DNA of 51,557 nucleotides. Source: CAZRGV01 sp964599655 (lineage in GTDB: Bacteria > Planctomycetota > Planctomycetia > Isosphaerales > Isosphaeraceae). A program made the translations under genes and the position numbers. Where the stretch lies: NCBI GenBank assembly GCA_964599655.1, contig CAZRGV010000032.1:1-51557 (forward strand), written 5' to 3'. Shown here piece after piece: positions 32,796-41,781 of this stretch (positions are counted from its first letter, which is position 1; each line of letters begins with the position of its first letter). The notes under the pieces were generated by a model. The model searched no databases. It was not told the origin of the DNA and worked only from the letters and a program-made list of their open reading frames with translations.

Positions 32796-34595
32796 TCAGC
32801 GGGTTTCCCGGTCATTGATCCACTGCCGAAGGGTGTTGGCCGGGATTCCCAGCACTTTCTCCGCCGGTGAGGGGCCTCCCAGCCAGCTCACCGCGAAGCA
32901 GCGCCAGAGGTCTTCCCAGACGGGCATTGGGATGGTCGGAGTTCCCGGAGCCGCGCTTCGGGCCGCCTCCACCGCGCCCCAGACCTGAGGCATGGTCTGT
33001 TCGAACAGGGTCGCCACAATCCGAGGCGCGCCCGCCGGGTCGATTCCGGTGCCCTTCACGAGAATCTTTTCGGCCAGGGCGCGAAGCCGTCGTTGCCAAT
33101 CATTCAGGATGGGTGGCGGTCCGGCGGCCGAAGTCGTCGCGCCTGGGGTCTCGGCGGGCTTCCGCTCGGCCTTCGTCTCCGAGGAATCCGAGGTCGTCAG
33201 GAAGGGCTGGATCTGTCGCCAGTCGAGGAGATCGGTTTCCCGGTAATGTCGATAGACGGCGCGTTCGATCGCGTTGCGGAGTTCCCGGCTGTTGCTTTCG
33301 GCGAAAGGAAACGCGCGCAGCCTTCGGATGGCCTCGTCGGTCAGTTCAATCTCGGTGCCGACCTCGGCCGAGACGGTTTTCGCAAGCCAACGCGCCTGGG
33401 CCTCGATGTCGTCGGGCCGTTCGCGAAGCGGCGGAACTTGTAAGGGAAGCCGCTCGACCCTGGCGAGAAACGCCAGCGGCAGCTCGCCCGATCGTCGACG
33501 CTCGGCCCACGGCTGAGTTTCGACGGTCAGGACCACGGCGCACTCGGCCTGCCGCCGCACTTCTTCCTCGCCCAGGCGCGAGTATTCCCCATCCTCGAGG
33601 AACGAGTGGAGGATTGCCGAGCAGGCCGTGGGCAAGCGGTGGAAGTCGTCCAGGAGCACAACCCCCTTGCCCGCCGTGGCCACCAATCCGGGTCGATCCT
33701 CGCGGGCGTCCGTGAAGGCGCCCCGCTTGTGTCCGAACAGGATGCTTCGCAAAAGAGTTTCGTTGGTCAGCTCGTTGCAGGAGGCCACGACGAGCGGGGC
33801 CTTTCGGCGGTCGGAGGCCGCGTGAAAGAGGGCGGACAGCCCGCGCTTGCCCGTCCCGCTTTCGCCGTCGAGCAGCACGCAAGGCAAGGGCCGACGGCCG
33901 CGACCCGGCCCCCGAGGGACCGACGCGGACGCGTCGACTCCGAGCAGCCTCGCGAGTCCAAAGATTTGCGCCAGCGTCGTCCCGAAGGCCTCAGATTGAT
34001 AGATCAAGCCCTGGTCGGCCAGGGCCGAGGCGAAGGCCGAGATCGAGGGCTCGGAGAGGTGGCGTTCGAGGGCGCGCGCCACGAACTCCGAAAGCGGCCG
34101 ATCCCCGGAGGCGTCGCCCCCTTTTCGCACGAACCGCTCCTCGGGAAAGTTCTCGGGACGAGGGTAGGCCGAGTAAAGCAGTCCGATCGCCTCGGGATGG
34201 ACGCGCTCGACCTCGTTGACGAAGAGTTGCCCGGCGCGCTGGCCACCGGCGTCGTCGGAGAATCGTAGGTCGGAGACGACCACGGCGAAGAGCTGTTCAT
34301 TCAGGAGCCGGCGCGCCAGATCGAACCGCCCGCCACGCTCTCGAACCAGGTGGAGATGCAACAGGTGGGGCGGCCGGTAACGGTAGGAGGCCAGTCGCTC
34401 GCTTTCAAAACCGTGCGCCGTGACCTTGATCGGAATGGGCGCCCCCGAGGGCCCGCCTTCCCCTCTCCGAACGACGCTCGAGACGATCGAGCTGCGGCCA
34501 AGCCCCCGGGCAAGGTCGTGCACGAAGCCCGGTACGAGCGATTCGAGCACTCGAGCGTCATCGTCCAGGATCATGACGTGGGGGATCAACGGCAT
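32796..34595 (-). CDS. Sigma-54-type AAA+ regulator with receiver-like N-terminus
   Basis: A 599-residue protein. The N-terminal part looks like a stretched receiver domain: Asp11-Asp12-Asp13 after the first strand, a possible phospho-acceptor Asp109 in Val-Val-Ser-Asp-Leu, and Lys158 in Val-Arg-Lys-Gly, but with about 50 extra residues between the first helix and the third strand. A sigma-54-activator AAA+ domain follows: Walker A Gly-Glu-Ser-Gly-Thr-Gly-Lys (244-250), the loop Gly-Ala-Phe-Thr-Asp-Ala (292-297), Walker B Leu-Leu-Asp-Asp-Phe (314-318), and Pro-Leu-Arg-Glu-Arg-Pro. The C-terminus has a Fis/MerR-like helix-turn-helix. The GAFTGA loop that contacts sigma-54 is altered (Gly to Asp) and the Walker B Glu is Asp, so it may not activate sigma-54 normally. 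No partner kinase is nearby. Confidence 0.82.
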   Translation of the reverse strand: MPLIPHVMILDDDARVLESLVPGFVHDLARGLGRSSIVSSVVRRGEGGPSGAPIPIKVTAHGFESERLASYRYRPPHLLHLHLVRERGGRFDLARRLLNEQLFAVVVSDLRFSDDAGGQRAGQLFVNEVERVHPEAIGLLYSAYPRPENFPEERFVRKGGDASGDRPLSEFVARALERHLSEPSISAFASALADQGLIYQSEAFGTTLAQIFGLARLLGVDASASVPRGPGRGRRPLPCVLLDGESGTGKRGLSALFHAASDRRKAPLVVASCNELTNETLLRSILFGHKRGAFTDAREDRPGLVATAGKGVVLLDDFHRLPTACSAILHSFLEDGEYSRLGEEEVRRQAECAVVLTVETQPWAERRRSGELPLAFLARVERLPLQVPPLRERPDDIEAQARWLAKTVSAEVGTEIELTDEAIRRLRAFPFAESNSRELRNAIERAVYRHYRETDLLDWRQIQPFLTTSDSSETKAERKPAETPGATTSAAGPPPILNDWQRRLRALAEKILVKGTGIDPAGAPRIVATLFEQTMPQVWGAVEAARSAAPGTPTIPMPVWEDLWRCFAVSWLGGPSPAEKVLGIPANTLRQWINDRETR

Positions 34596-34898
34596 GGCGA
34601 GGTTCTCTCGGTCAGGACCCCGTTCAACCTCGAGGAGTCAAGGGCTTCCGATCATACCAGACCGTGAGGCAGGCGCGTCCGGCGCATCCTTCCAAATCCG
34701 ATGGGATCTCGACGGCCGATCACTGTGCGTGAGTTGCGACGAAGACCGCGCGAGGGGTGCCAGCCGGCCCGACCGATCCGATCGGACGTCGAGACCGCCC
34801 ACCGAACCCGAGAGGTTCCCGTCGAATTCGGTGGGCGGAGCGGCTGGCGGCCAGGGCCGCGCCGCGGTCCTGGACATCGCGGGGTTGGCGAGCGCGGG

Positions 34899-36812
34899 TC
34901 ACGATCCGCGAGACGACGCGATGTCGCCTTCGGTCAGTGGAGGCGCCGACTCGTCCACTCCGGCCTGCTTGCGAAGATACGCCATCCAGTCCTGGATTCG
35001 TCGAACCAGGGCCTCGCTTCCGACCTCGCGCTGGAGGAACGGCCGAGATCCGACCGGACCGAACAGGCCGGCAAGGTCCGACTCACTCCGCTTTTCGAGG
35101 GCCATCACGTAGTAAATCGTCTTCGGGGCGTTGGGCTCGACGACCACCTGCTTCGGCTCGAGGCGGAACAACGCGTCTCGAAGTTGGTCACCGGGGTACT
35201 CGATTTCCGGGATGTCGGAAACGCGGGGAACGCCGAAGTTCATCCGATCCAGCGGGTCGGCGCTGGCGGCGAGCTTGGAAACGGAGGAGGTGATCACCAA
35301 CGGCCGATCACCGGCCAGCGTCTTCAGGTCGGCCCCTTCCTTCCGAGCCTTTTCGGCGAGTGCGTTGGCGTCTTTCTCGGCCATCGCCCGGGCCTTCTCG
35401 AGTTTCCAGGCGCGGACGACCTGGTCCCGGATCTGGTCGAGGGGGGGCACTTCCGGCGGAAGATCGGCCAGTTTCCAGGCGAGGTAGCGCTGACCCTTGA
35501 TGTCGGTCAGCTCGAAGGGCTCGTAAACCTGCCCTTTCGACTCGAAGACGAAATCGGCGAATGAGGTGCCTCCGCCGAATCGCGTGGTCCCCAGCGAACT
35601 ACCGCCGATGGGCACCTGTTTCTGGGCGTCGTCCCGCGTCATCAGCGGAGTGATCGCATGTTTCAGGCCTTTTTCGGCGGCGGCCTTGGCGACCAGGCTC
35701 TTGCCGTCCTTGTCCCTGGGAACCGGCAGGCGTTCGGTGGCCCGTCCTTCTTCCTTGGCCTCGCTGTTCTTCTCAACGACCTCGTCGTAGCGGTCGAGGA
35801 AGCTGAGCATCACATCCGAGCGAATCGACTCGAACAGCTCGTCGACTTTCTCGCGCGCCCGCTCCTCCGCGAGGCGATACTTCACCGAATCTCGAACATC
35901 GAGGAACGGATCGGTCAGGCGAGGCGTCAGCTTCGCCTCGGGGTCACCGGCGAAGAGGTTCGTGGGGAGTTCGGTTTTGGGGGCCGGAAACTCGTCCTTG
36001 TGCTCGTCGTAATAGGTCCGGATCTCCTGGTCGGTTAGCTTGCTCTCGATCTCTCGGGCCAGGGCCTCGGCGTCGTACATCACGTACTCGACCTGAACGC
36101 GTCGCGGCTTCTTGAAGCCGGGCGTGTCGCGCATGGGGTCGGGGAGGTCGTTCTTGTACTTGTCGTAGAACGCCTTGAGCTCGGTCTCCGACGGGTTGGG
36201 AACCTTGTCGAGATAGTCCTCGGCGCGGAACCCGACGGCCACGGCCGAAACCTTCTCGTTCTGATCCTTGTAGGCCTGGTAAAGGTCGAGGGGCGTGACC
36301 TCGGGCGGGCCGGGCAGGGTGCGGACACTCGCCAGCCGGATCTGGTCGGCGATATCGACCAGCAGTTGCTCGTCGGTCACTTGCAAGGGGCCTTCGGCGA
36401 AGGAGTCCCGATAAATCTGGTCGAAGAGTTCGGGCGTCAGGAGGTTCCGGGTTTGCTGTCGGAGCCAGCGCTTGGCCACATCGGCCGTGGCGGGCATGCC
36501 GAGCCGTTCCGCTTCGTGCCGGAGGATCAGGGCGTCACGAAGGTCTTCATTGGTCGTGCCGCCGAAGTAGTTTTCTCCGGCGCCGAGGCGGCTCATGAAG
36601 AGGTTGGCCCGGAGCCGCTCGATCCGCATCGCCTCGAGATCACTCCGGTACACCGGTTTTCCGTAAAGCTGGAACACGACCGGATCGGGCATCCCTCCGG
36701 TGGACCGGCCGCGGAACAGCGAGAAATCGAGCGTGAAGGCGACCATCGCGAAGATCGCGAGGACGGCGAGCAGTTTCCGTTGNNNNNNNNNNNNNNNNNN
36801 NNNGAAGGGCAT
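34899..36812 (-). CDS. SurA/PpiD-like periplasmic folding factor
   Basis: A protein of about 637 residues with one hydrophobic segment at the N-terminus (Leu-Ala-Val-Leu-Ala-Ile-Phe-Ala-Met-Val-Ala-Phe), anchoring it in the inner membrane like PpiD. The start at 36812 has AGGA 8 bases upstream. The next about 250 residues are charged helices with a SurA_N-type layout. A parvulin-like stretch may lie in the later half, but the usual peptidyl-prolyl motif is not obvious, so isomerase activity is uncertain. Charge-rich, Lys/Glu-dominated helices end in Leu-Arg-Lys-Gln-Ala-Gly. The N run at 36783-36803 falls a few codons after the start, so the N-terminus is partly unknown. It fits an outer-membrane protein folding role alongside OmpH. 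Confidence 0.72.
   Translation of the reverse strand: MPFXXXXXXXQRKLLAVLAIFAMVAFTLDFSLFRGRSTGGMPDPVVFQLYGKPVYRSDLEAMRIERLRANLFMSRLGAGENYFGGTTNEDLRDALILRHEAERLGMPATADVAKRWLRQQTRNLLTPELFDQIYRDSFAEGPLQVTDEQLLVDIADQIRLASVRTLPGPPEVTPLDLYQAYKDQNEKVSAVAVGFRAEDYLDKVPNPSETELKAFYDKYKNDLPDPMRDTPGFKKPRRVQVEYVMYDAEALAREIESKLTDQEIRTYYDEHKDEFPAPKTELPTNLFAGDPEAKLTPRLTDPFLDVRDSVKYRLAEERAREKVDELFESIRSDVMLSFLDRYDEVVEKNSEAKEEGRATERLPVPRDKDGKSLVAKAAAEKGLKHAITPLMTRDDAQKQVPIGGSSLGTTRFGGGTSFADFVFESKGQVYEPFELTDIKGQRYLAWKLADLPPEVPPLDQIRDQVVRAWKLEKARAMAEKDANALAEKARKEGADLKTLAGDRPLVITSSVSKLAASADPLDRMNFGVPRVSDIPEIEYPGDQLRDALFRLEPKQVVVEPNAPKTIYYVMALEKRSESDLAGLFGPVGSRPFLQREVGSEALVRRIQDWMAYLRKQAGVDESAPPLTEGDIASSRGS
36783..36803. 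other. Assembly gap near the start of the SurA/PpiD-like gene
   Basis: 21 N bases after the first three codons. The frame is maintained if 21 is the true length, but the estimate cannot be trusted given the other gaps. Confidence 0.9.
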
Positions 36813-36979
36813 GGGAGTTCCTGTGTAACTGAGCCTCGTGTTGACGGAGTTCTGGGCGCGCTTGGGTTCAAAGTCCGAGGAAACGACCGGGGATGGGCGT
36901 CCTGATGTCGTCCACGTTCTGGCCTGGTCATGGCCGTTCCATCCGGGCGGCTCCGACCCTCGCTCCTGGGGTCCCCCCC

Positions 36980-37009
36980 TTGACAGGCTCCGATACCCTA
37001 GCTTATTGA
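36980..37009 (+). promoter_or_regulatory. Candidate promoter of topA
   Basis: A perfect TTGACA (36980-36985) is followed after 18 bases by TATTGA (37004-37009), a three-of-six -10. It would give a leader of about 140 bases before topA. Confidence 0.33.
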
Positions 37010-37156
37010 AAGGCGCAGTCGTCCGAAACTGGCCCAATCCGCAGTGTAACAGGATCAACCGCCAAGGCAACGGCAAACCGAGCCTCCCGAACCGACCGTT
37101 CCGGCCGGCGGGAAGGTCACGCTAACCGAGGCGATATCAGGAATTAGGAAAACACC

Positions 37157-39803
37157 GTGGCTCGCAAGACCGCCAAGGCGTCCGAGACCGCCCCGAAGTC
37201 CGCCAAATCCGCGTCCCCCGGCCGCAAGCGCGCGTCCGCCTCGACGGCCACCAAGTCCGCGGCCTCGAAGCGGCAATCCGCGGGGACCCCGAACGGAGGC
37301 GCCGGTCGCTCCCTCGTCATCGTCGAAAGCCCCAAAAAAGCCCGCTCCATCAATAAGTTCCTCGGCTCGAAGTACGTCGTGAAGGCCAGCATGGGGCACG
37401 TGCGAGACCTTCCCAAGCGAACCCTCGGCCTGGACGTCCTCCACGGCTACGCTCCCTCGTACGAGATCATGCCGTCGAAAAAGGAGACGATCAACGAGCT
37501 GAAGAAAGAAGCGGCGCGGGCCGACATGGTGTATCTCGCGACCGACCCCGACCGCGAGGGCGAGGCCATCGCCTGGCATCTTCAGCACGCGCTGAACCTG
37601 CCCGATGAGCGCGTGCAACGCGTCACGTTCTTCGAAATCACCGAGCGCGCGGTTCGCGACGCCTTCCAGCACACCGCGCCGATCGACAAGAACAAGGTCA
37701 ACGCCCAGCAGGCCCGCCGGTTCCTCGACCGCTTCGTCGGCTACCAGCTGAGCCCGCTCCTTTGGAAGAAGGTGGCCCGAAACCTCAGCGCCGGGCGAGT
37801 TCAGTCGGTCGCCGTGCGGCTGATCGCCGAGCGCGAGAAGGAGATCCGCGCCTTCGTCTCGGAAGAGTACTGGCGGATCACCGCCCTGCTCAGCCCGGTC
37901 GAATCGACCGACGAATCCGAACGCTTTCCGGCCGAACTGGCCCTGTGGAAGGGGGAGAAGTTCTCGGCCCGCAACGAGGCCGACGCGAGAGCCATCCGGG
38001 ACGCCCTGGCGTCGGCCCACTATGTCGTCAGCGCGCTGGAGACCATCGAGAAGGTCGATAAACCCGACGCCCCCTTCAAGACCAGCACGCTCCAGCAACA
38101 GGCGACCATCCGGCTCCGGTTCTCGGGGCAGAAGACGATGAAGGTGGCCCAGGAACTCTACGAGGGCATCGACGTCGACGGCTCGGGCCCCGTGGGCCTG
38201 ATCACCTACATGAGGACCGACAGCCTTCGGGTTTNNNNNNNNNNNNNNNNNGGCCATCACGAACGTTCGGTCACTCATCGAGGCCGAGTACGGCGAGCGC
38301 TACCTGCCCAAGAAGCCCAACCAGTACGCCGCCGGAAAGCTGGCGCAAGAAGCCCACGAGGCCATTCGCCCGACCGACCTGGCGCTGACCCCCGAGGCCA
38401 TTCGGAGCCGGCTCACGCACGATCAGTATCGTCTGTACCAGCTCATCTACCGACGCTTCGTCGCCAGCCAGATGACCCCCGCGCTGTTCGAGGTCACGAA
38501 CGTCGAGATCAAGGCGGGCGACGGACTGTTCAAGTCCCAGGGCAAGATCCTGCGGTTCGACGGTTATCGCCGCGTCCTGGCGCCCTCGGGAAAGCAGGAC
38601 GACCAGCTTTTGCCGCCGCTTCGGGTCGATCAGGAGCTCACCCTGCACGATCTGACGCCCACCCAGCACTTCACCCAGCCGCCGCCTCGCTACTCCGAGG
38701 CCACCCTTATCAAGGCGCTCGAAAAGGAGAACATCGGCCGGCCCAGCACCTACGCCCCGATCATCCAGACGATTCAGGACCGCGGTTACGTCGAACAGAA
38801 GGATCGGCGCTTCCACGCGACCGACCTCGGCATGATCGTCACGGACCTGCTGGTCGAGCACTTCCCCAAGATCATGGACCTCAAGTTCACCGCGCACATG
38901 GAGGACGAGCTCGACGACATCGCGCAAGCCAAGGAAGACATGGTCAAGGTCCTCGACGAGTTCTATCACCCGTTTCAGGAGGCCCTCAAGGCCGCCGAAA
39001 CCAACATGAAGCGGGTGCAGATCCCTTCGTCCGAGATCTGTCACAAGTGCGGCGCGCCGATGCTCGTGAAGTTCAGCAAGGGTTCGCCGTTCCTGAGCTG
39101 CTCGAGGTACCCGGAATGCAAGGCCACGCGCGGCATGGACGGAAGCCCTCGGGCCGAGGCCGTCGAGACCGAACACAACTGCCCCAAGTGCGGACGGCCG
39201 CTCCTCATTCGAGAGAACAAGCGAGGCGAGAAGTTCCTCTCCTGCTCCGGATATCCCGAGTGCAAGGAAGCGTTCAACATCGACGCCGAGGGGAAGCCCG
39301 TTCCCACGGTGGTCGAGACCGAACACACCTGCCCCAAGTGCGGAAAGCCGATGGTGCTCCGCCAAGGGGCGCGCGGGCCCTTCCTCGGTTGCACCGGCTA
39401 CCCGAAATGCCGCACCACCTTGCCGGTGGATGAGAAGGGAAACCCGGTCGCGACCGTGACCGTCGATGTCAAGTGCGAGAAGTGCGGCGGGCCGATGGGC
39501 ATCAAGCAGGGACGACGGGGCGCGTTTCTCGGCTGCCTGAACTATCCGAAATGCCGAAGCACCGCGCCGATTCCCGAGGACCTCAAGGAGAAGCTCGGCG
39601 AGGCGGCGGCCCCGTCCACCCCAAGCGTGGACCTGAAGTCGATCGCCGTCGAGGAGACGTGCGAGCAGTGCGGCGGGCCGATGATTGTCCGGAAGGGCCG
39701 TCGCGGATACTTCCTCGGCTGCGCGAACTATCCCAAGTGCAAGGGAACCCGCGAGCCGGGCGAGGCGACCATGGAAAAGATCATGGCCGTGACCGGCGCG
39801 TAG
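37157..39803 (+). CDS. topA: DNA topoisomerase I, interrupted by an assembly gap
   Basis: A type IA topoisomerase that relaxes negative supercoils. It starts with GTG at 37157, 7 bases after AGGA. The first 50 residues are a Lys/Ala/Ser-rich basic tail. The Toprim domain follows (Val-Ile-Val-Glu-Ser-Pro and Asp-Pro-Asp-Arg-Glu-Gly-Glu). The catalytic Tyr lies in Ile-Thr-Tyr-Met-Arg-Thr-Asp-Ser, just before the N run at 38235-38251. Reading resumes in another frame with Ala-Ile-Thr-Asn-Val-Arg, so the true gap is one more than a multiple of three, perhaps 7 bases. The C-terminus carries five Cys4 zinc-ribbon units (starting at about 39041, 39179, 39329, 39467 and 39659). The stop at 39801-39803 overlaps the convergent gene by 23 bases. 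Confidence 0.95.
38235..38251. other. Assembly gap inside topA
   Basis: 17 N bases directly after the active-site region. The reading frame changes across it. Confidence 0.9.
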
Positions 39804-41100
39804 GCTCATCGTTCCGGGACGATTCCCGCGTTGGGGAACCGTTGGCCGGTTCCCCGACTCTCACGCCGCGCGCCTCGAGACGCCGCGCGACATCCTCGGC
39901 CAGCAGGTCCGCGACCACGCGGTTCGCCGTCTCCGTCGTGTGACAGAAGTCGATGTAGTCGAGCCGGCTCGAATTGTCATAAACCCCGCTCAGGTCGCGG
40001 AAATGCTCGCGCTCGAAGCTCCAGTTCAGAGTAGGAACGCGTTGATAAGCCTTGAGAAACAGCGGTTCGAGCGCCTCGTACTTCAGGCGCTCCTGCGCCT
40101 CGAACGCGTTCCGCCTCGATTTCGTGAAGAGGACCGGCTGCCAGTAGTAAAGCGTGTCGAAGCCGTAACGGCGGCCGAGTTCCTCGACGAACGCGCGGTT
40201 CCAGGCGAACGTCCGAAGAATCTCAACCGCGAGCTCGTCGTCGGACCTGGGGCGATCCTGGAACGGCTTCTCGGCGGGCCTCGACGGAGTCCGTCCGTTC
40301 AGTCGCTTCACGATCGACGACGCGAGCCGGAAGCTGGCCGAGTCTTTCAGCACGATCTGGATCGCCGAACCGACGAGCCGGCCCGGCGATTGCCGGTTCG
40401 CGAAGTCGTCGACCCGGTTCACCTCGTTGAGGGGAAGCCCGGCGACGCCGTTCTGGCTGGCCGACAGCACCTCGTTGACGCCGTCGTAAAAGAGGACGAG
40501 ATCCGGCCGGGCACCGTTCCGCAGCGCGAGCCAAAGCGCGAGGACTTCCTGGGTGTTGACATACCCGATCTCACCGTAATTCGTCACCTCGACGTGGAAG
40601 CCGCGCTCCGCGAGCCGCTTCGAGAGCAAGGACGGTATCGTGAACTCGTCCCTCGCCCCGATTCCCCAGATCGTCGACCCTCCGAACACGAAGACCTGGC
40701 CGCGTCGCTCCGAGGACGCGGATGACATCGGGGCGTTCCAGGTCCGCCGCAGCCCCCGACGATCGATCTGAATCGTCTGGCCTTGATACGGCATCTCACG
40801 AAAGTAAACGTACGGCTCCCATCGCGTGTCCATCTCCTTCTGTTCCCGGAAATACGACGCGACCCAGGGCGCTCCGCCGTAGCCGTCCCGCACGATCCGA
40901 GGGTCGGGATCGGGAGGAGCGAAGGCCGCGTCCTTCAGGGCGAAAAATCCACGGAGAAACAGTTCGAGAAGGATCAGCAACAGGAGCGTGAGCCCCAGCA
41001 GGAGCCAGAGGTTGCGGACGCCTCGAAACACCGAGGCGAGCCGGGAAAACCATCGGTGCCGAACCGTCGGGGCAGGTCGAGCGGTGTCCGGGCTCGTCAT
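39781..41100 (-). CDS. Membrane-anchored SGNH/GDSL hydrolase-like protein
   Basis: A 439-residue protein with a single transmembrane segment at about 31-50, leaving the rest outside the cytoplasm. The SGNH block I motif is Phe-Gly-Gly-Ser-Thr-Ile-Trp-Gly with the nucleophile Ser142. A block III Asn may lie in Tyr-Asp-Gly-Val-Asn-Glu near 210, and the acid-base pair is Ile-Asp-Phe-Cys-His near 400. Planctomycetes and other bacteria encode many such proteins; relatives deacetylate or esterify surface polysaccharides. The substrate is unknown. Its last 23 bases overlap topA. Confidence 0.78.
   Translation of the reverse strand: MTSPDTARPAPTVRHRWFSRLASVFRGVRNLWLLLGLTLLLLILLELFLRGFFALKDAAFAPPDPDPRIVRDGYGGAPWVASYFREQKEMDTRWEPYVYFREMPYQGQTIQIDRRGLRRTWNAPMSSASSERRGQVFVFGGSTIWGIGARDEFTIPSLLSKRLAERGFHVEVTNYGEIGYVNTQEVLALWLALRNGARPDLVLFYDGVNEVLSASQNGVAGLPLNEVNRVDDFANRQSPGRLVGSAIQIVLKDSASFRLASSIVKRLNGRTPSRPAEKPFQDRPRSDDELAVEILRTFAWNRAFVEELGRRYGFDTLYYWQPVLFTKSRRNAFEAQERLKYEALEPLFLKAYQRVPTLNWSFEREHFRDLSGVYDNSSRLDYIDFCHTTETANRVVADLLAEDVARRLEARGVRVGEPANGSPTRESSRNDEPTRRSRP
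39830..39858 (+). terminator. Possible topA terminator inside the convergent gene
   Basis: GTTGGGGAACC (39830-39840) and GGTTCCCCGAC (39848-39858) pair at 10 of 11 positions around a 7-base loop, 27 bases after the topA stop. The hairpin is within the coding 3' end of the SGNH gene. Confidence 0.4.
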
Positions 41101-41131
41101 CGTGAAGACTCGCTCGCGACGTCGAAGGCGG

Positions 41132-41557
41132 TCATTCCGATGGTTCCGGTTCCTGGGTCGGCGGCGCCGGCGATGAGTTTCCCATCGCCAGCGCGTAGGC
41201 CGTGGCGTAGGTCCGGCAATGCGAGATCGTGATCAAAATGTCGCCGATCCCCCGATGAATGGCCGCTTCCTTGGCCCCGCCCCGGACAAGCACCTTCGGC
41301 TGACCTCCGGGCACGTTCCGCACCTCGAGATCGGTCCAGCTAATCCCCTTGGCCCAGCCAGTTCCGATCGCCTTGAGGATCGCCTCCTTGGCCGCCCAAC
41401 GTCCCGCGAAGTGCTCGATGGCGTGCTTTCGCGCCTGGCAGTAACGGATCTCTCGATCCGTATAAACCCGCCGAAGAAACAACTCGCCGTGCTGCTCGAT
41501 CATCTTGCCGATTCGCGGACATTCGACGATGTCGGTGCCGATGCCCAGGATCTTCAT
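41132..41557 (-). CDS. acpS: Holo-[acyl-carrier-protein] synthase
   Basis: AcpS transfers 4'-phosphopantetheine from CoA to acyl-carrier protein. The 141-residue product starts at 41557, where Met-Lys-Ile-Leu-Gly-Ile-Gly-Thr-Asp-Ile-Val-Glu is the family N-terminus with Mg-binding Asp9. The second motif is Trp-Ala-Ala-Lys-Glu-Ala-Ile-Leu-Lys-Ala. The final 15 residues are a Pro/Glu-rich tail. It lies 31 bases upstream of the SGNH gene on the same strand. Confidence 0.93.
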   Translation of the reverse strand: MKILGIGTDIVECPRIGKMIEQHGELFLRRVYTDREIRYCQARKHAIEHFAGRWAAKEAILKAIGTGWAKGISWTDLEVRNVPGGQPKVLVRGGAKEAAIHRGIGDILITISHCRTYATAYALAMGNSSPAPPTQEPEPSE

Positions 41558-41781
41558 GGATGTGCCATTCCTTCGGTCGAGAACCTTCGACCCGCGTTCC
41601 GCCCGGAAACGCCTTGGAATCAGTGTAACGCCGGACGCTTTTCCAAGGCCAGTCGAGCCTTTCCGCTCGAACCTCGATTCGCGTCGCGAGCCGCCTCTCC
41701 GTCGGCTATACTGGCGTGCGCCAACCGCGACATCAACGGCCGTCGAGGCCGCGTGTTCCCTCCCCAAGGATGGAGTTCCCC

